35,468 nucleotides of DNA from Deltaproteobacteria bacterium. Lineage in GTDB: Bacteria; Myxococcota; Myxococcia; Myxococcales; 40CM-4-68-19. The translations under genes were made by a program, and so were the position numbers. The DNA is taken from assembly GCA_005879805.1 (NCBI GenBank), contig VBKL01000106.1, positions 1 to 35,468 of the forward strand, in the 5' to 3' direction. The notes under the pieces are model-generated. The model was not told the DNA's origin. It searched no databases and saw nothing but the letters and a program-made list of their open reading frames with translations. Shown in pieces: positions 15,538 through 23,942 of the stretch (the stretch's first letter is position 1; each line of letters opens with the position of its first letter).

Positions 15538-16971
15538 ATGACCCGGACAGCAGCAGCCCTGCTCGCCGCCGCGATCGCCTCGCCTGCTCGCGCGGGCCAG
15601 CCGCCGCGTTCCGCCTCCGCGCCCGACGTCCCGGTGAGCGCCCGCGACCGCGTTTACGCTGCCGAGCAGTTCTCGAATACCGTCTCCGTCATCGACCCGT
15701 CGGCGAACAAGCTCCTCGGCGTCATCAAGCTGGGAGATCCGCAACCGGGGAATCTGTCGCCGCTCTACCGCGGACAACTGCTCGTGCACGGGCTCGGCTT
15801 CTCGCCGGACGGCCGCACGGTGGCGGTGGTCTCCATCGGCTCCAACTCGGTCACCTTCCTCGACACGGCCACGAACGCGGTCAAGCGCGTCACCTACGTC
15901 GGCCGATCGCCGCACGAGGCGTTCTTCACGCCCAACGGAAAGGAAGTGTGGGTGGCGATCCGCGGGGAGGACTACATTGCCGTGCTCGACGGGACGAAGT
16001 TCGCCGAGAAGACCCGCATCAAGGTCGCGAACGGCCCGGGCATGACCATCTTCTCTCCCGACGGCAAGTACGGTTTCATCTGCTCGAGCTTCACTCCCGA
16101 GACCGACGTCGTTTCGGTAGCCGATCACAAAGTGGTCGGCAGGGTGAAGCAGGAGTCGCCGTTCTGCCCGAACATCGCGGCGACTCCGGCCGGCGATCAG
16201 GTCTGGCTCACGCTGAAGGATGTCGGCAAGGTGATGGTGTTCGCGGCGAAGCCGCCATTCAACGTGCTCAAGGTCCTCGATACCGGTCCCATCACCAACC
16301 ACGTCAACATGGTGCGCAACAAGAACGGACAGTTTGCCTACGTGACGGTAGGCGGGCTGAACAAGGTGCTTGCGTTCCGGACCGATTCGTTCGAGCGCGT
16401 GGCGGAGATTCCGGTCGGCGAGCTGCCGCACGGTCTGTGGCCTTCCGGCGACGGAACCCGCATGTACGTGGGAATCGAGAACGGCGACGCGATGACCGCG
16501 ATCGACACGCTCGAGAACAAGGTCATCGGCACCGTTCCCATCGGGCAGGGGCCGCAAGCGGTCGTCTACGTCCCGAACGCCGTACCCGAAGGAGCGGCCG
16601 GCACGGAAAACCTGACGCCGCTGGGAAACGCCGCCAAGCTGACGCAGCTCGAGCTTGGACCCGCCGGCGGAGCGGTGGCGACGCGCGTCTCCCTGTTCGA
16701 CCAGGGATTGACGCAGGTCCTGCAGGCCGCGGTTACGGGGCTCGAGCCGAAGAAGCCGTACGTGCTTGCGCTCTCCACCGACCCTGGCGGCGGCGGAACG
16801 CTGGAGCCCCTGGCGGGGTTCATGACCAATCCCGCGGGCGCCTCCGTCGTGAATGCGCTCGGGCCGATCCGTCAGATCGTCCAAGGCGGGGGAGCCACAC
16901 CGCGCAGGTATCTGGTGATCGCGAGCGGCACGCCCGACAAGCCGGGAGCGCCCGTGCAGGTGCAGCGCTAG
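15538..16971 (+). CDS. Secreted YVTN-type beta-propeller protein
   Basis: 477-residue protein with a short signal peptide (MTRTAAALLAAAIASPARA). Residues about 38-360 hold seven-blade YncE/YVTN-type repeats: DRVYAAEQFSNTVSVIDPSANKLLGVIKLG, GRTVAVVSIGSNSVTFLDTATNAV, GKEVWVAIRGEDYIAVLDGT, GQFAYVTVGGLNKVLAFRT and GTRMYVGIENGDAMTAIDTLENKVIGTVPIG. The last 110 residues form a beta-rich domain (LELGPAGGAVATRVSLFDQG, PYVLALSTDPGGGGTLEPLAGF) that looks like a separate superoxide-dismutase-like or Ig-like fold; I cannot name it. No catalytic motif is visible. Such propellers serve as protein- or surface-binding platforms, sometimes with metal or quinone partners. It is co-transcribed with the DUF305 gene. 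Confidence 0.85.
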   Translation: MTRTAAALLAAAIASPARAGQPPRSASAPDVPVSARDRVYAAEQFSNTVSVIDPSANKLLGVIKLGDPQPGNLSPLYRGQLLVHGLGFSPDGRTVAVVSIGSNSVTFLDTATNAVKRVTYVGRSPHEAFFTPNGKEVWVAIRGEDYIAVLDGTKFAEKTRIKVANGPGMTIFSPDGKYGFICSSFTPETDVVSVADHKVVGRVKQESPFCPNIAATPAGDQVWLTLKDVGKVMVFAAKPPFNVLKVLDTGPITNHVNMVRNKNGQFAYVTVGGLNKVLAFRTDSFERVAEIPVGELPHGLWPSGDGTRMYVGIENGDAMTAIDTLENKVIGTVPIGQGPQAVVYVPNAVPEGAAGTENLTPLGNAAKLTQLELGPAGGAVATRVSLFDQGLTQVLQAAVTGLEPKKPYVLALSTDPGGGGTLEPLAGFMTNPAGASVVNALGPIRQIVQGGGATPRRYLVIASGTPDKPGAPVQVQR

Positions 16972-16985
16972 GCGTGGCACGAGCC

Positions 16986-17498
16986 ATGGAACGGTACGCG
17001 GCATTCCTCCGGGGCGTGAGCCCCATGAACGCGAAGATGCCCGAATTGAAGAAGGCCTTCGAAGCGGCCGGCTTCGAGGACGTGAAGACGCTCTTGTCGA
17101 GCGGCAACGTCGTCTTCAGCGCGCGGGCCGCGAGCGAGGAATCGATCGAGCGCAAAGCCGAAGCGGCGATGAAGAAGCACCTCGGCAATCCCTTCTTCAC
17201 CATCGTGCGGCCGGTGGAGGCGTTGCGTGAGATCCTCGAGGCCGATCCCTTCGCGGGGTTCCGGCTGCCGGCACACGCGAAGCGCGTCGTCACCTTCCTG
17301 CGCGAGGAACCCGGAAAGAAGATCGAGCTGCCCTTGGAGCTTCACGAGGCGCGGATCCTCGGCGTGCAAGGCAGGGAGGTCTTCAGCGCCTACACGCCCG
17401 GTCCTCACGGGCCGGTGTTCATGACGCTCATCGAGAAGACGTTCGGCAAGGAGGTCACGACGCGGACCTGGGAGACGGTGAAGAAGGTCGCGAAATGA
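16986..17498 (+). CDS. DUF1697 family protein
   Basis: 170-residue cytoplasmic protein of the DUF1697 family (PF08002), whose biochemical role is unknown. The conserved N-terminal block is present: YAAFLRGVSPMNAKMPELKKAFEAAGFEDVKTLLSSGNVVFSA (residues 4-46), as is the C-terminal TRTWETVKKV motif (about 158-167), both typical of the family. There is no signal peptide or membrane segment. The usual Gly-rich GINVGGKN loop is replaced by GVSPMNAK. ATG 16986 lies 14 bases after the propeller stop with no evident ribosome site, so translation may depend on coupling. The gap to the next gene is 12 bases. Neighbours give no clear functional hint. Confidence 0.88.
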   Translation: MERYAAFLRGVSPMNAKMPELKKAFEAAGFEDVKTLLSSGNVVFSARAASEESIERKAEAAMKKHLGNPFFTIVRPVEALREILEADPFAGFRLPAHAKRVVTFLREEPGKKIELPLELHEARILGVQGREVFSAYTPGPHGPVFMTLIEKTFGKEVTTRTWETVKKVAK

Positions 17499-17510
17499 TG
17501 GAGTGCTGAC

Positions 17511-18440
17511 ATGGCGCAACGGATCGCTTCGCTCCTCCCGAGCACCACCGAGATGGCCTGCCTGCTCGGGCTTCGCGAACGGCTGGTCGGCATCTCGCAC
17601 GAATGCGATTTTCCCGAATCGGTGCGCGGGTTGCCGGTCCTGACCGCGGCCAAGGTGGATGCGAAAGCGCGGTCGGCGGAGATCGATCGCCAGGTGCGCG
17701 AAGTGGTGGCGAACGGGCTTTCCGTGTATCGGATCGACGAGGAAAAGCTGCGAGAGTTGCACCCCGACCTGATCCTCACCCAGGACGCTTGCGCGGTCTG
17801 CGCCGTTTCCTTCGGGGAGGTGCAGGCGGCCGCGCGCAAGCTGCTGGGAGCCGCCGCGGACATCGTCTCGCTGTCTCCCCTCCATCTCGAGGACGTCCTG
17901 CAGGACATCCTCCGCGTCGCGCGGGCGGCCGGCGTAGCGGAGCGCGGCGTCGAGGCGGTGGCCGGCCTTCGCGAGAGGCTCGACGAGTTGCGCGCGCGCA
18001 CGGCGCGGGTGCCGCGGCCCCGTGTGCTGGCGCTCGAATGGATGGATCCGCCCATGCCCGCCGGCCACTGGACGCCGGAGCTCCTGCGGATTGCCGGAGC
18101 CGAGCCCGTGCTGGGCAGGGAAGGGGAGCCGACATCTCGCACCACCTGGGAGCAGATCGTCGACGCCGCTCCGGAAGTGCTCCTCGTGATTCCCTGCGGA
18201 TTCAAGGTCACGCAGAGCCTGCCCGAGATGCCCTCGCTGATCTATCGACTCGCGGCGACGCCGGCGGTGCGCGACGGTCGCGTCTTCGTCGCCGACGGAA
18301 ACGCCTACTTCAACCGGCCGGGTCCGCGCCTGGTGGAGAGCGCCGAGATCGCCCTCTCCGCCATCCATCCCGAGCTCGCGGCGGACCGCTCGTGGTCGCG
18401 TGACGACCTGTGCCCGTGGCCGCTCACGCGTGATAGGTAA
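17511..18440 (+). CDS. Cobalamin-binding-protein-like (BtuF/TroA fold), no signal peptide
   Basis: 309-residue class III solute-binding fold. It has the family signature RIASLLPSTTEMACLLGLRERLVGISHECDFP at the N-terminus, then PDLILTQDACAVCAVSFGEV (about residues 85-104), an inter-lobe helix (residues about 120-175) and the C-terminal lobe with WEQIVDAAPEVLLVIPCGF and YFNRPGPRLVESAEI. The ACAVCAVS cysteine motif is typical of the annotated cobalamin-binding subfamily. There is no signal peptide or lipobox: the first strand starts at residue 4, so the protein appears cytoplasmic rather than part of an ABC importer, and no permease or ATPase gene is adjacent. It may act as a B12 or corrinoid chaperone or sensor; ligand is not shown by sequence. 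GAGGAGG for the next gene lies 18 bases after its stop. Confidence 0.8.
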   Translation: MAQRIASLLPSTTEMACLLGLRERLVGISHECDFPESVRGLPVLTAAKVDAKARSAEIDRQVREVVANGLSVYRIDEEKLRELHPDLILTQDACAVCAVSFGEVQAAARKLLGAAADIVSLSPLHLEDVLQDILRVARAAGVAERGVEAVAGLRERLDELRARTARVPRPRVLALEWMDPPMPAGHWTPELLRIAGAEPVLGREGEPTSRTTWEQIVDAAPEVLLVIPCGFKVTQSLPEMPSLIYRLAATPAVRDGRVFVADGNAYFNRPGPRLVESAEIALSAIHPELAADRSWSRDDLCPWPLTRDR

Positions 18441-18458
18441 GCCGCCGAGGAGGCTTCC

Positions 18459-20180
18459 ATGCCACTCGTCGCGCTTCTCGTCGTCGCCGCAGCCGCGCAA
18501 TCGCCTGTGAGCTCCGCCGGATCGAAGCTTGTCCCGGGAAGATCGATCGTCGCGTCCCGCTACGGCGTGGTCGCCTCCAGCCAGCCTCTCGCGGCGCAAG
18601 CCGCAGCACAGATCCTCGAGCGCGGTGGGAACGCGGTCGACGCGGCCATCGCAGCCAACGCAACCATCGGGGTGATGGAACCGACCGGCAGCGGGATCGG
18701 CGGAGACCTCTTCGTCCTCGTGTACACCGCGAAGGACGACAAGATCCACGGCCTGAATTCGAGCGGATGGTCGCCGAAGGCGATGACCGTCGAATTCCTG
18801 CGCGGCAAGGGAATTGCGGACAAGATTCCGCAGCGCGGCCCGTTTACGGTCACGGTTCCCGGCGTCGTCGCAGGTTGGGACGCGCTACAGAAGAAGTTCG
18901 GCACGCGGCCGCTTTCGGTATTGCTCGCGCCGGCCATCTTCTACGCGGAGCAAGGTTTTCCGGTAATGGAGATCACCGCCGGCCTGTGGGCGCGCTCCGA
19001 GAAGCTCCTCTCGGAGCATCCCAATTCCCGCTCCACCTTCCTGGTCGACGGCAGCCCGCCTCGCGCCGGACAGATCTTCCGCAATCCCGATCTGGCCAGG
19101 TCGTTGCGCCGAATCGCCGAGCACGGTCGCGACGGTTACTACCAGGGTCCCACAGCACAGGCGATCGTGGGCATCGTCCGCGAACAGGGCGGCGCGATGG
19201 AGCTCGATGATCTTTCCGCCTTCCAGCCCGAGTGGGTGCAGCCGATCGAAACTACCTACCGCGGCTGGACGGTGACCGAGATCCCACCCAATTCGCAAGG
19301 CATCGCGGCGCTGGAGATGCTCAACGTCCTCGAGCGCTTCCCTCTCGGAGAGTGGGGCTTCCACTCCACCCGCGCGCTGCACGCGATGATCGAGGCGAAG
19401 AAGCTCGCCTACGCCGATCTCATCCGCTACGTGGGCGATCCGCGTTTCGGCCGCATGCCGGTCGCGGATCTGCTCGGCAAGGAAGGGGCCGCGGCGCGGG
19501 CCGAGAAGATCGACCCGCACAAGGCATCGTGCAAGGTCGAGCCGACGCAGCTTGCCGCCGTCACCGATGCGAAGGGCAGCGACACGATCTATCTGACGGT
19601 TACCGATCGCGACGGCAACATCGTCTCCCTCATCCAGAGCAACTATGCAGGCTTCGGTTCTGGACTGGTGCCGAAGGGCGCCGGCTTCATGCTCCACAAC
19701 CGCGGGGCGCTCTTCACGCTCGCGCCCGGCCAACCCAACACGCTCGCCCCGCGCAAGCGACCGATCCACACCATCATCCCCGGCTTCTTGCGCAAGGGCG
19801 ACGTCCGCATCGGATTCGGGATCATGGGCGGCTGGAACCAGGCGCAGGCGCACGCGCAGTTCGTTTCCGACATCGCCGATCATGGGATGACCATCCAGCA
19901 GGCGCTCGAAGCCGGCCGCTTCACCAAGGGTACCTTCGAGGGATGCGACGTGGAGATCGAATCGAGCGTGCCGGAAAGCGTCCGCAACGAGCTTTCGGCC
20001 CTCGGGCATCAGCTCGAGGTGCGTCCGCCACGGACGCCCAACTTCGGGTACGGCCAGGCCGTCCTTTTCGACCGCAAGAGCGGGGTGAAGTTCGGTGCGA
20101 GCGACCCGAGGCACGACGGTGAGGCCATTCCCGTCCCTGGCCCCGCGTTCGACGATCGAAGCGCCCAACCGCGCAAGTGA
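18459..20180 (+). CDS. ggt: Gamma-glutamyltransferase / glutathione hydrolase
   Basis: 573-residue N-terminal-nucleophile hydrolase that cleaves or transfers the gamma-glutamyl group of glutathione and related compounds in the periplasm. Signal peptide: MPLVALLVVAAAAQSPVSSAG. Large-subunit motifs: GVVASSQPLAAQAAAQILERGGNAVDAAIAAN and EPTGSGIGGDLFVLVYT. The self-cleavage site and new N-terminus is Thr376 in GSDTIYLTVTDRDGNIVSLIQSNY, preceding the small subunit. The GFMLHNRGALF and KRPIHTIIPGF blocks of the small subunit are also present. Compared with the E. coli enzyme the GSGL loop reads GFGSGLVP, as in many bacterial paralogues that hydrolyse varied gamma-glutamyl amides, so substrate is not certain. 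A GAGGAGG ribosome site precedes ATG 18459. It ends six bases before the convergent helicase stop. Confidence 0.92.
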   Translation: MPLVALLVVAAAAQSPVSSAGSKLVPGRSIVASRYGVVASSQPLAAQAAAQILERGGNAVDAAIAANATIGVMEPTGSGIGGDLFVLVYTAKDDKIHGLNSSGWSPKAMTVEFLRGKGIADKIPQRGPFTVTVPGVVAGWDALQKKFGTRPLSVLLAPAIFYAEQGFPVMEITAGLWARSEKLLSEHPNSRSTFLVDGSPPRAGQIFRNPDLARSLRRIAEHGRDGYYQGPTAQAIVGIVREQGGAMELDDLSAFQPEWVQPIETTYRGWTVTEIPPNSQGIAALEMLNVLERFPLGEWGFHSTRALHAMIEAKKLAYADLIRYVGDPRFGRMPVADLLGKEGAAARAEKIDPHKASCKVEPTQLAAVTDAKGSDTIYLTVTDRDGNIVSLIQSNYAGFGSGLVPKGAGFMLHNRGALFTLAPGQPNTLAPRKRPIHTIIPGFLRKGDVRIGFGIMGGWNQAQAHAQFVSDIADHGMTIQQALEAGRFTKGTFEGCDVEIESSVPESVRNELSALGHQLEVRPPRTPNFGYGQAVLFDRKSGVKFGASDPRHDGEAIPVPGPAFDDRSAQPRK

Positions 20181-20186
20181 CCGGTG

Positions 20187-21767
20187 TCACCGACCCGTAC
20201 CCGGGGCTGAAAAGTCCAGCAGCGGCGACGGCCGCCCGGCCGCGGCGAGCACCAGCTGATCGCTCGCACGCGTCGACGCGACGTAGAGCGCATGTCGCGA
20301 CTGATCGGTCCCTCCGTACGCCTCGAGGTCGGGAAGGATGACCTGATCGAACTCCAATCCCTTGACCTCCTCGACGCAGGTCACCTCCACGCCGGGGCGG
20401 AAGGAGAAGTCGCCGTCGAGGGCGAGCCGCGCGCGCGCGAACGCTTCCACTTCAGGCGGGCAGCGATATCCGATGGCGAGCTCGACGCGATCGTGCTTCG
20501 CGGCGCCCAGCTCGCGCATGGTTTCGTCCCAGCCGCGAAAGCATGCCGTATCGTCGACCTGCTGCTCTCGATCACCCGCCACGATCAGCGTTCCCTTCGG
20601 CTTGAGGCTGCGGCCGATGAGACCCAGCTCGAGCGGCGCCAGCTCCTGCGCCTCGTCCACCACGATGCAGTCGTACCGCGGCGGACGCGCGGTGGCGCCG
20701 CGCAAGGCGTCGAGCTCGAAGAGAACTGCGTAGTCCTCCACGTCGATGGTGCGAGCGTCCTCGCGCACCGTGCCCTCGTCGATGGCGCGTCCGTCCAGTG
20801 TCTGCAGCGCGGACGCCTGCGTGCCGCTGAATTCCTCCTCGGTGGTGTTGCTGAACTGGATGCGGGTGTGCTCGAGGAGGTCGGAGATGGTCGGCAGCGG
20901 GAGCCCCGCCTCGCGGACCATCTTCTCCACCAGGGCGCGGTCGCCGAATAGCTCGTGCAGATCGGTGCGCGAGGTGACGGCGCGCGGCGGCAGCTCGCGG
21001 AGGAGTGAGCGGAGGGCGTCGTGACGCTTGAAGCGGATGACGCTTGCGCGAGCCGACTGGCTTTCCCGTCGCGGCAGCCCGCGGAAGACGCGGCGCGCCT
21101 GCTTGGCCGCGAACTTGTCGTACAGGTAGACCTCCACGGCGGGCGTGCCGAGGCGATCGAGCAGCGACCGCGACAGCCGCCGAAGCCCCTCGGTCGGAAC
21201 GACGACGGCCGCGCGGAAGCGTTTCTTGGCGCGGTGCTGCAGGGCGACCACGCGGTGTAGCGCCACGGTGGTCTTTCCCGCGCCCGCCTCGCCGAGCAAG
21301 AGGAGCGCGCCGCCGGGTGGCAGATCGACCGCGCGCTGCTGGGCAGGGTCGAGGATCGGGGCGGGATGCGGAGAGGCGGGCCGCAACGAGGGCCGTTCGG
21401 GAAGAGGCAGCTCGCGCCAGCCATCGCCTTCGCGGAGGAAGCGTGCGCGAGGCGTCTGCAACTCGACGAGGTCGGCGCCGTTGAAAGCGACGAGGTTGCG
21501 CTGCACCACGGTTCCTTCCAGGTGCCGCCCCTCGATGGTAACTCCGTACTCTTCTCCCTCGCCGTAGCCGAAGAAGACCTCCGCGAGCGGCGCGGTGCGC
21601 CAGTCGACCATGCTCAGCCCGGCCTTGCTCCTCGATTCCGATCCGAGGAGCACGTCGGTCTGCTTCCCATTCGAGGCGAGCCGCAGGTGACCGAAGTAGC
21701 GCGCAGAAGCGGCGCGGGCGATGCCCAGCTGTTCCTCGACGCGCTCGGGGATCACGGCCCCGCACAT
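20187..21767 (-). CDS. UvrD/Rep superfamily ATPase, shortened HelD-like
   Basis: 526-residue superfamily-1 motor. An N-terminal domain (YFGHLRL, DVLLGSESRSKAGLSMVDWRTAPLAEVFF; residues 20-110) matches the RNA-polymerase-recycling factor HelD after its coiled coil. ATPase motifs: Q-motif LDPAQQRAV (139-147), Walker A GEAGAGKT (159-166), Walker B VVDEAQEL (369-376), motif III-like GTLIVAGDREQQ, motif IV-V GYRCPPEVEAF and KGLEFDQVILPD, and motif VI YVASTRASDQLVL. HelD proteins are typically 600-780 residues; this one starts after the position of the long N-terminal coiled coil that enters the secondary channel. Alternatively it is a helicase IV-like DNA repair enzyme. It is read with the lipoprotein gene 45 bases upstream and is convergent with ggt. 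Confidence 0.82.
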   Translation of the reverse strand: MCGAVIPERVEEQLGIARAASARYFGHLRLASNGKQTDVLLGSESRSKAGLSMVDWRTAPLAEVFFGYGEGEEYGVTIEGRHLEGTVVQRNLVAFNGADLVELQTPRARFLREGDGWRELPLPERPSLRPASPHPAPILDPAQQRAVDLPPGGALLLLGEAGAGKTTVALHRVVALQHRAKKRFRAAVVVPTEGLRRLSRSLLDRLGTPAVEVYLYDKFAAKQARRVFRGLPRRESQSARASVIRFKRHDALRSLLRELPPRAVTSRTDLHELFGDRALVEKMVREAGLPLPTISDLLEHTRIQFSNTTEEEFSGTQASALQTLDGRAIDEGTVREDARTIDVEDYAVLFELDALRGATARPPRYDCIVVDEAQELAPLELGLIGRSLKPKGTLIVAGDREQQVDDTACFRGWDETMRELGAAKHDRVELAIGYRCPPEVEAFARARLALDGDFSFRPGVEVTCVEEVKGLEFDQVILPDLEAYGGTDQSRHALYVASTRASDQLVLAAAGRPSPLLDFSAPGTGR

Positions 21768-21812
21768 TCGCCCAACGGCTGCGAATGTTCCACGGGGCCG
21801 CCGTTCCCGCCC

Positions 21813-22226
21813 TCAAGGGCTGCCGAAGAAGCCCGGATTCCAGATGATGCCCGGGTCGCGGCTCAGGGCGAACGAACCGGTGGAGGGACCCGACACGCTG
21901 CCCGCCATCGCGTCGCCTGCAACGGATCCGTCGAAGGAGCCCTTCCCCTGGAGCTCGAAGTGCACGCCGCCGCTTTCGTCGACCTTCACCTCCTGGAGCG
22001 GAAGTGCATTGTCGCCCTCGCTGAAGGTGCCCCTCCAGCCGCTACCTACCGCGTCGAGATTGACGAGGATCGCCTCGCGGAGGCCGTCGTGGAGCAGGTA
22101 GCCCTGCCAGCGGCCTCCGGGATCGATTTCGCTCTGCGAGCGGGCAGCGAGCCCATCCGGGCGGGTTGCGAGGCCCGCGCAGCCGGCGGCCAGGGACAGC
22201 GGGACGATGAGTAGCCAGCGCTTCAT
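21813..22226 (-). CDS. Putative lipoprotein, unknown function
   Basis: 137-residue lipoprotein: signal MKRWLLIVPLSLAAGC with Cys16 as acylation site, then a Ser/Arg/Pro linker to about residue 38. The body (GRWQGYLLHDGLREAILVNLDAVGSGWRGTFSEGDNALPLQEVKVDESGGVHFELQGKG) is a single beta-rich unit with the alternating pattern of a small open barrel or lipocalin-like domain; similar domains are found in secreted proteins that bind small hydrophobic molecules. No catalytic residue set is visible. AAGGAGGG lies seven bases before ATG 22226, a strong ribosome site. It is divergent from the TetR regulator and upstream of the helicase gene. I do not recognise a named family. Confidence 0.72.
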   Translation of the reverse strand: MKRWLLIVPLSLAAGCAGLATRPDGLAARSQSEIDPGGRWQGYLLHDGLREAILVNLDAVGSGWRGTFSEGDNALPLQEVKVDESGGVHFELQGKGSFDGSVAGDAMAGSVSGPSTGSFALSRDPGIIWNPGFFGSP

Positions 22227-22292
22227 GGTGCCCTCCTTGCATACGCGGCTCGGGCCGCAATGTAGACGGCGGACACATCGACCAAGGGCCGC

Positions 22293-22964
22293 ATGTACCC
22301 GCTGTCAACATCCGATGCTAGGATGCGAGAAGTGATTCGCCGGCAGCGGTATCACCACGGAAACCTGCGCGAGGCCCTGGTAGAAGCCGCCCTCGCCCTG
22401 GTCGAGGAGCGCGGCAGCCCAGAGTTCACCTTGCGCGAGGTAGCCCGGCGCGTCGGCGTGACCCATGCAGCGCCGCAGCGGCACTTCGAGGACCGCGCCG
22501 CCCTCGTTGCCGCCGTGGCGGAGGAGGGGTTCCACGGTCTCCGCGCTCACGTCGAGAGCGTGGCGGGCCTCGCCAAGGCGCGCGATCCGGCCGCGCGCCT
22601 CCATGCACTCGGAGTCGCCTACGTGCAGTTCGCGGTGCGGAATCCGGCCCACTTCCGCGTCATGTTCACCGCGGAGCTGGCCGACAAATCGCGCCATCCT
22701 TCGCTACAGGCCGCCTCGCGCGCCATGCACGACTTCCTCGTGCAATGCATCGAGGACGGGCAGCGGGAGGGATTCTTCGTCGAAGGCGATCCGCTCGAGC
22801 TTGCCTTCGCGGCCTGGTCGCTGGTGCACGGGCTCGCCGTGCTGCTCGTCGATGGCCGGGGGATGGGCCGGCGGCCGGCGCCTCTCATCGAGTCCGTGGT
22901 GGCGCGGCTGCACACGGGGCTCTTGCCGCGGCACAGACCGAAGCGGAAGCGCAGGAAGCATTGA
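22293..22964 (+). CDS. TetR/AcrR-family transcriptional regulator (WHG-type C-terminal domain)
   Basis: 223-residue repressor. The N-terminal helix-turn-helix is typical: RYHHGNLREALVEAALALVEERGSPEFTLREVARRVGVTHAAPQRHFEDRAALVAAVAEEGF (about residues 19-80). The C-terminal ligand domain, with AYVQFAVRNPAHFRVMFTAEL and FAAWSLVHGLAVLLVDGRG, is of the TetR_C_33/WHG type. A basic tail RPKRKRRKH closes the protein. Start ATG 22293 has AAGGG five to nine bases upstream; ATG 22323 (MREVIRRQ) is an alternative that matches family starts better. It is divergent from the lipoprotein gene, whose promoter could be its operator, and lies 27 bases before the TAXI-type gene. Ligand unknown. Confidence 0.92.
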   Translation: MYPLSTSDARMREVIRRQRYHHGNLREALVEAALALVEERGSPEFTLREVARRVGVTHAAPQRHFEDRAALVAAVAEEGFHGLRAHVESVAGLAKARDPAARLHALGVAYVQFAVRNPAHFRVMFTAELADKSRHPSLQAASRAMHDFLVQCIEDGQREGFFVEGDPLELAFAAWSLVHGLAVLLVDGRGMGRRPAPLIESVVARLHTGLLPRHRPKRKRRKH

Positions 22965-22991
22965 CGAGCGGCGGATATACTGCGCCGTCTC

Positions 22992-23942
22992 GTGCCTCCT
23001 CGCGATTCCGAAGGACGATTCCGCCGCGTCCTCCACAGCGACCTGTGGCTGACGGTCCTGCCTGCCGTGATCCTCGTCGCGGGCGCGTTCGCCTTCACGC
23101 TCCTCTTCGTCAAGCCCGCTCCGCCGACGAAGATCGTGATTGCCGTCGCGCCGGACGAAGGCGGCTCCCGCTACTACGCACGGCGCTACCAGGAGATCCT
23201 CAAGCGCTACGGGATCACCCTCGACGTGCGCCAGACGGGCGGGTCGCTCGCCAACGTCAAGTTGCTCGCCGACCCGCATTCCGGCGTGGACGTGGCCTTC
23301 GTGCAGAGCGGAACCGCGGGTTCGGCCGAGGCCCCGCACGTAGTGTCGCTGGGGAGCGTCGCATACGTTCCGCTCTGGGTCTTCCACCGGCTCTCTGCCA
23401 TCGGCGACATCTCCGAGCTCAAAGGCCATCGGATCGCGGTCGGCTCCGCCGAGAGCGGGACCCGCGCGTTGGCCATCAAGCTGCTCGCCGCCAGCGGGTC
23501 CGACAAGCCGCCTACCGAGCTTCTGGCGTCCGAGCGCGACCCGGCCATCGAGCAGCTCAAGAAGGGCGAGATCGACGCCGCCTTCCTCGTCGCTCCGGCG
23601 GAGGCGCCCTCGATCAAGAAGCTGGCGGCGACGGCGGGAATCCGGCTCCTCAGCTTCACCCGCGCCGACGCGTACGTGCGTCTCTATCCCTTCCTTTCCA
23701 AGCTCGTCCTGCCGCGCGGCGTCTTCGATCTCGCGAACGACGTGCCCGAGCGCGACGAGGTGCTCCTGTCCCCGACCGCGAATCTCCTCGTGCGGGACAA
23801 CCTGCATCCCGCTCTCGCCTACCTGTTGCTGCGCGCCGCGAGCGAGGTGCACGGGACGCCCGGCCTGCTCGATCAGGCGCGCGAGTTCCCTTCACCCCGC
23901 GATTCGGGATTTCCCATCAGTCCCGCCGCCACGCGATGCTGA
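22992..23942 (+). CDS. TAXI-type TRAP solute-binding protein, membrane-anchored form cut short
   Basis: 316-residue product beginning with GTG 22992 (a TATACT hexamer is 11 bases upstream; no ribosome site seen). One membrane helix at about residues 18-38 (LWLTVLPAVILVAGAFAFTLLFV) is followed by the periplasmic TAXI binding domain: KIVIAVAPDEGGSRYYARRYQEIL, GVDVAFVQSGTA, LSAIGDISELKGHRIAVGSAESGTRALAIKLLA, LKKGEIDAAFLVAP and PRGVFDLANDVPERDEVLLSPTANLLVRDNLHPALAYLLLRAA. Long family members continue past FPSPRDSGFPIS with a second membrane region of about 70 residues and a cytoplasmic tail. Here the frame stops after PAATRC, and the tail appears in another frame just downstream. No TRAP permease gene is adjacent. 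The binding domain is sound; membrane coupling is lost. Confidence 0.85.
   Translation: MPPRDSEGRFRRVLHSDLWLTVLPAVILVAGAFAFTLLFVKPAPPTKIVIAVAPDEGGSRYYARRYQEILKRYGITLDVRQTGGSLANVKLLADPHSGVDVAFVQSGTAGSAEAPHVVSLGSVAYVPLWVFHRLSAIGDISELKGHRIAVGSAESGTRALAIKLLAASGSDKPPTELLASERDPAIEQLKKGEIDAAFLVAPAEAPSIKKLAATAGIRLLSFTRADAYVRLYPFLSKLVLPRGVFDLANDVPERDEVLLSPTANLLVRDNLHPALAYLLLRAASEVHGTPGLLDQAREFPSPRDSGFPISPAATRC

Noticed and set aside
22961-22981. TTGACG and TATACT as a sigma70 promoter for the TAXI gene
   Set aside because: The spacer is 9 bases instead of about 17; only the TATACT hexamer is retained as a weak hint.
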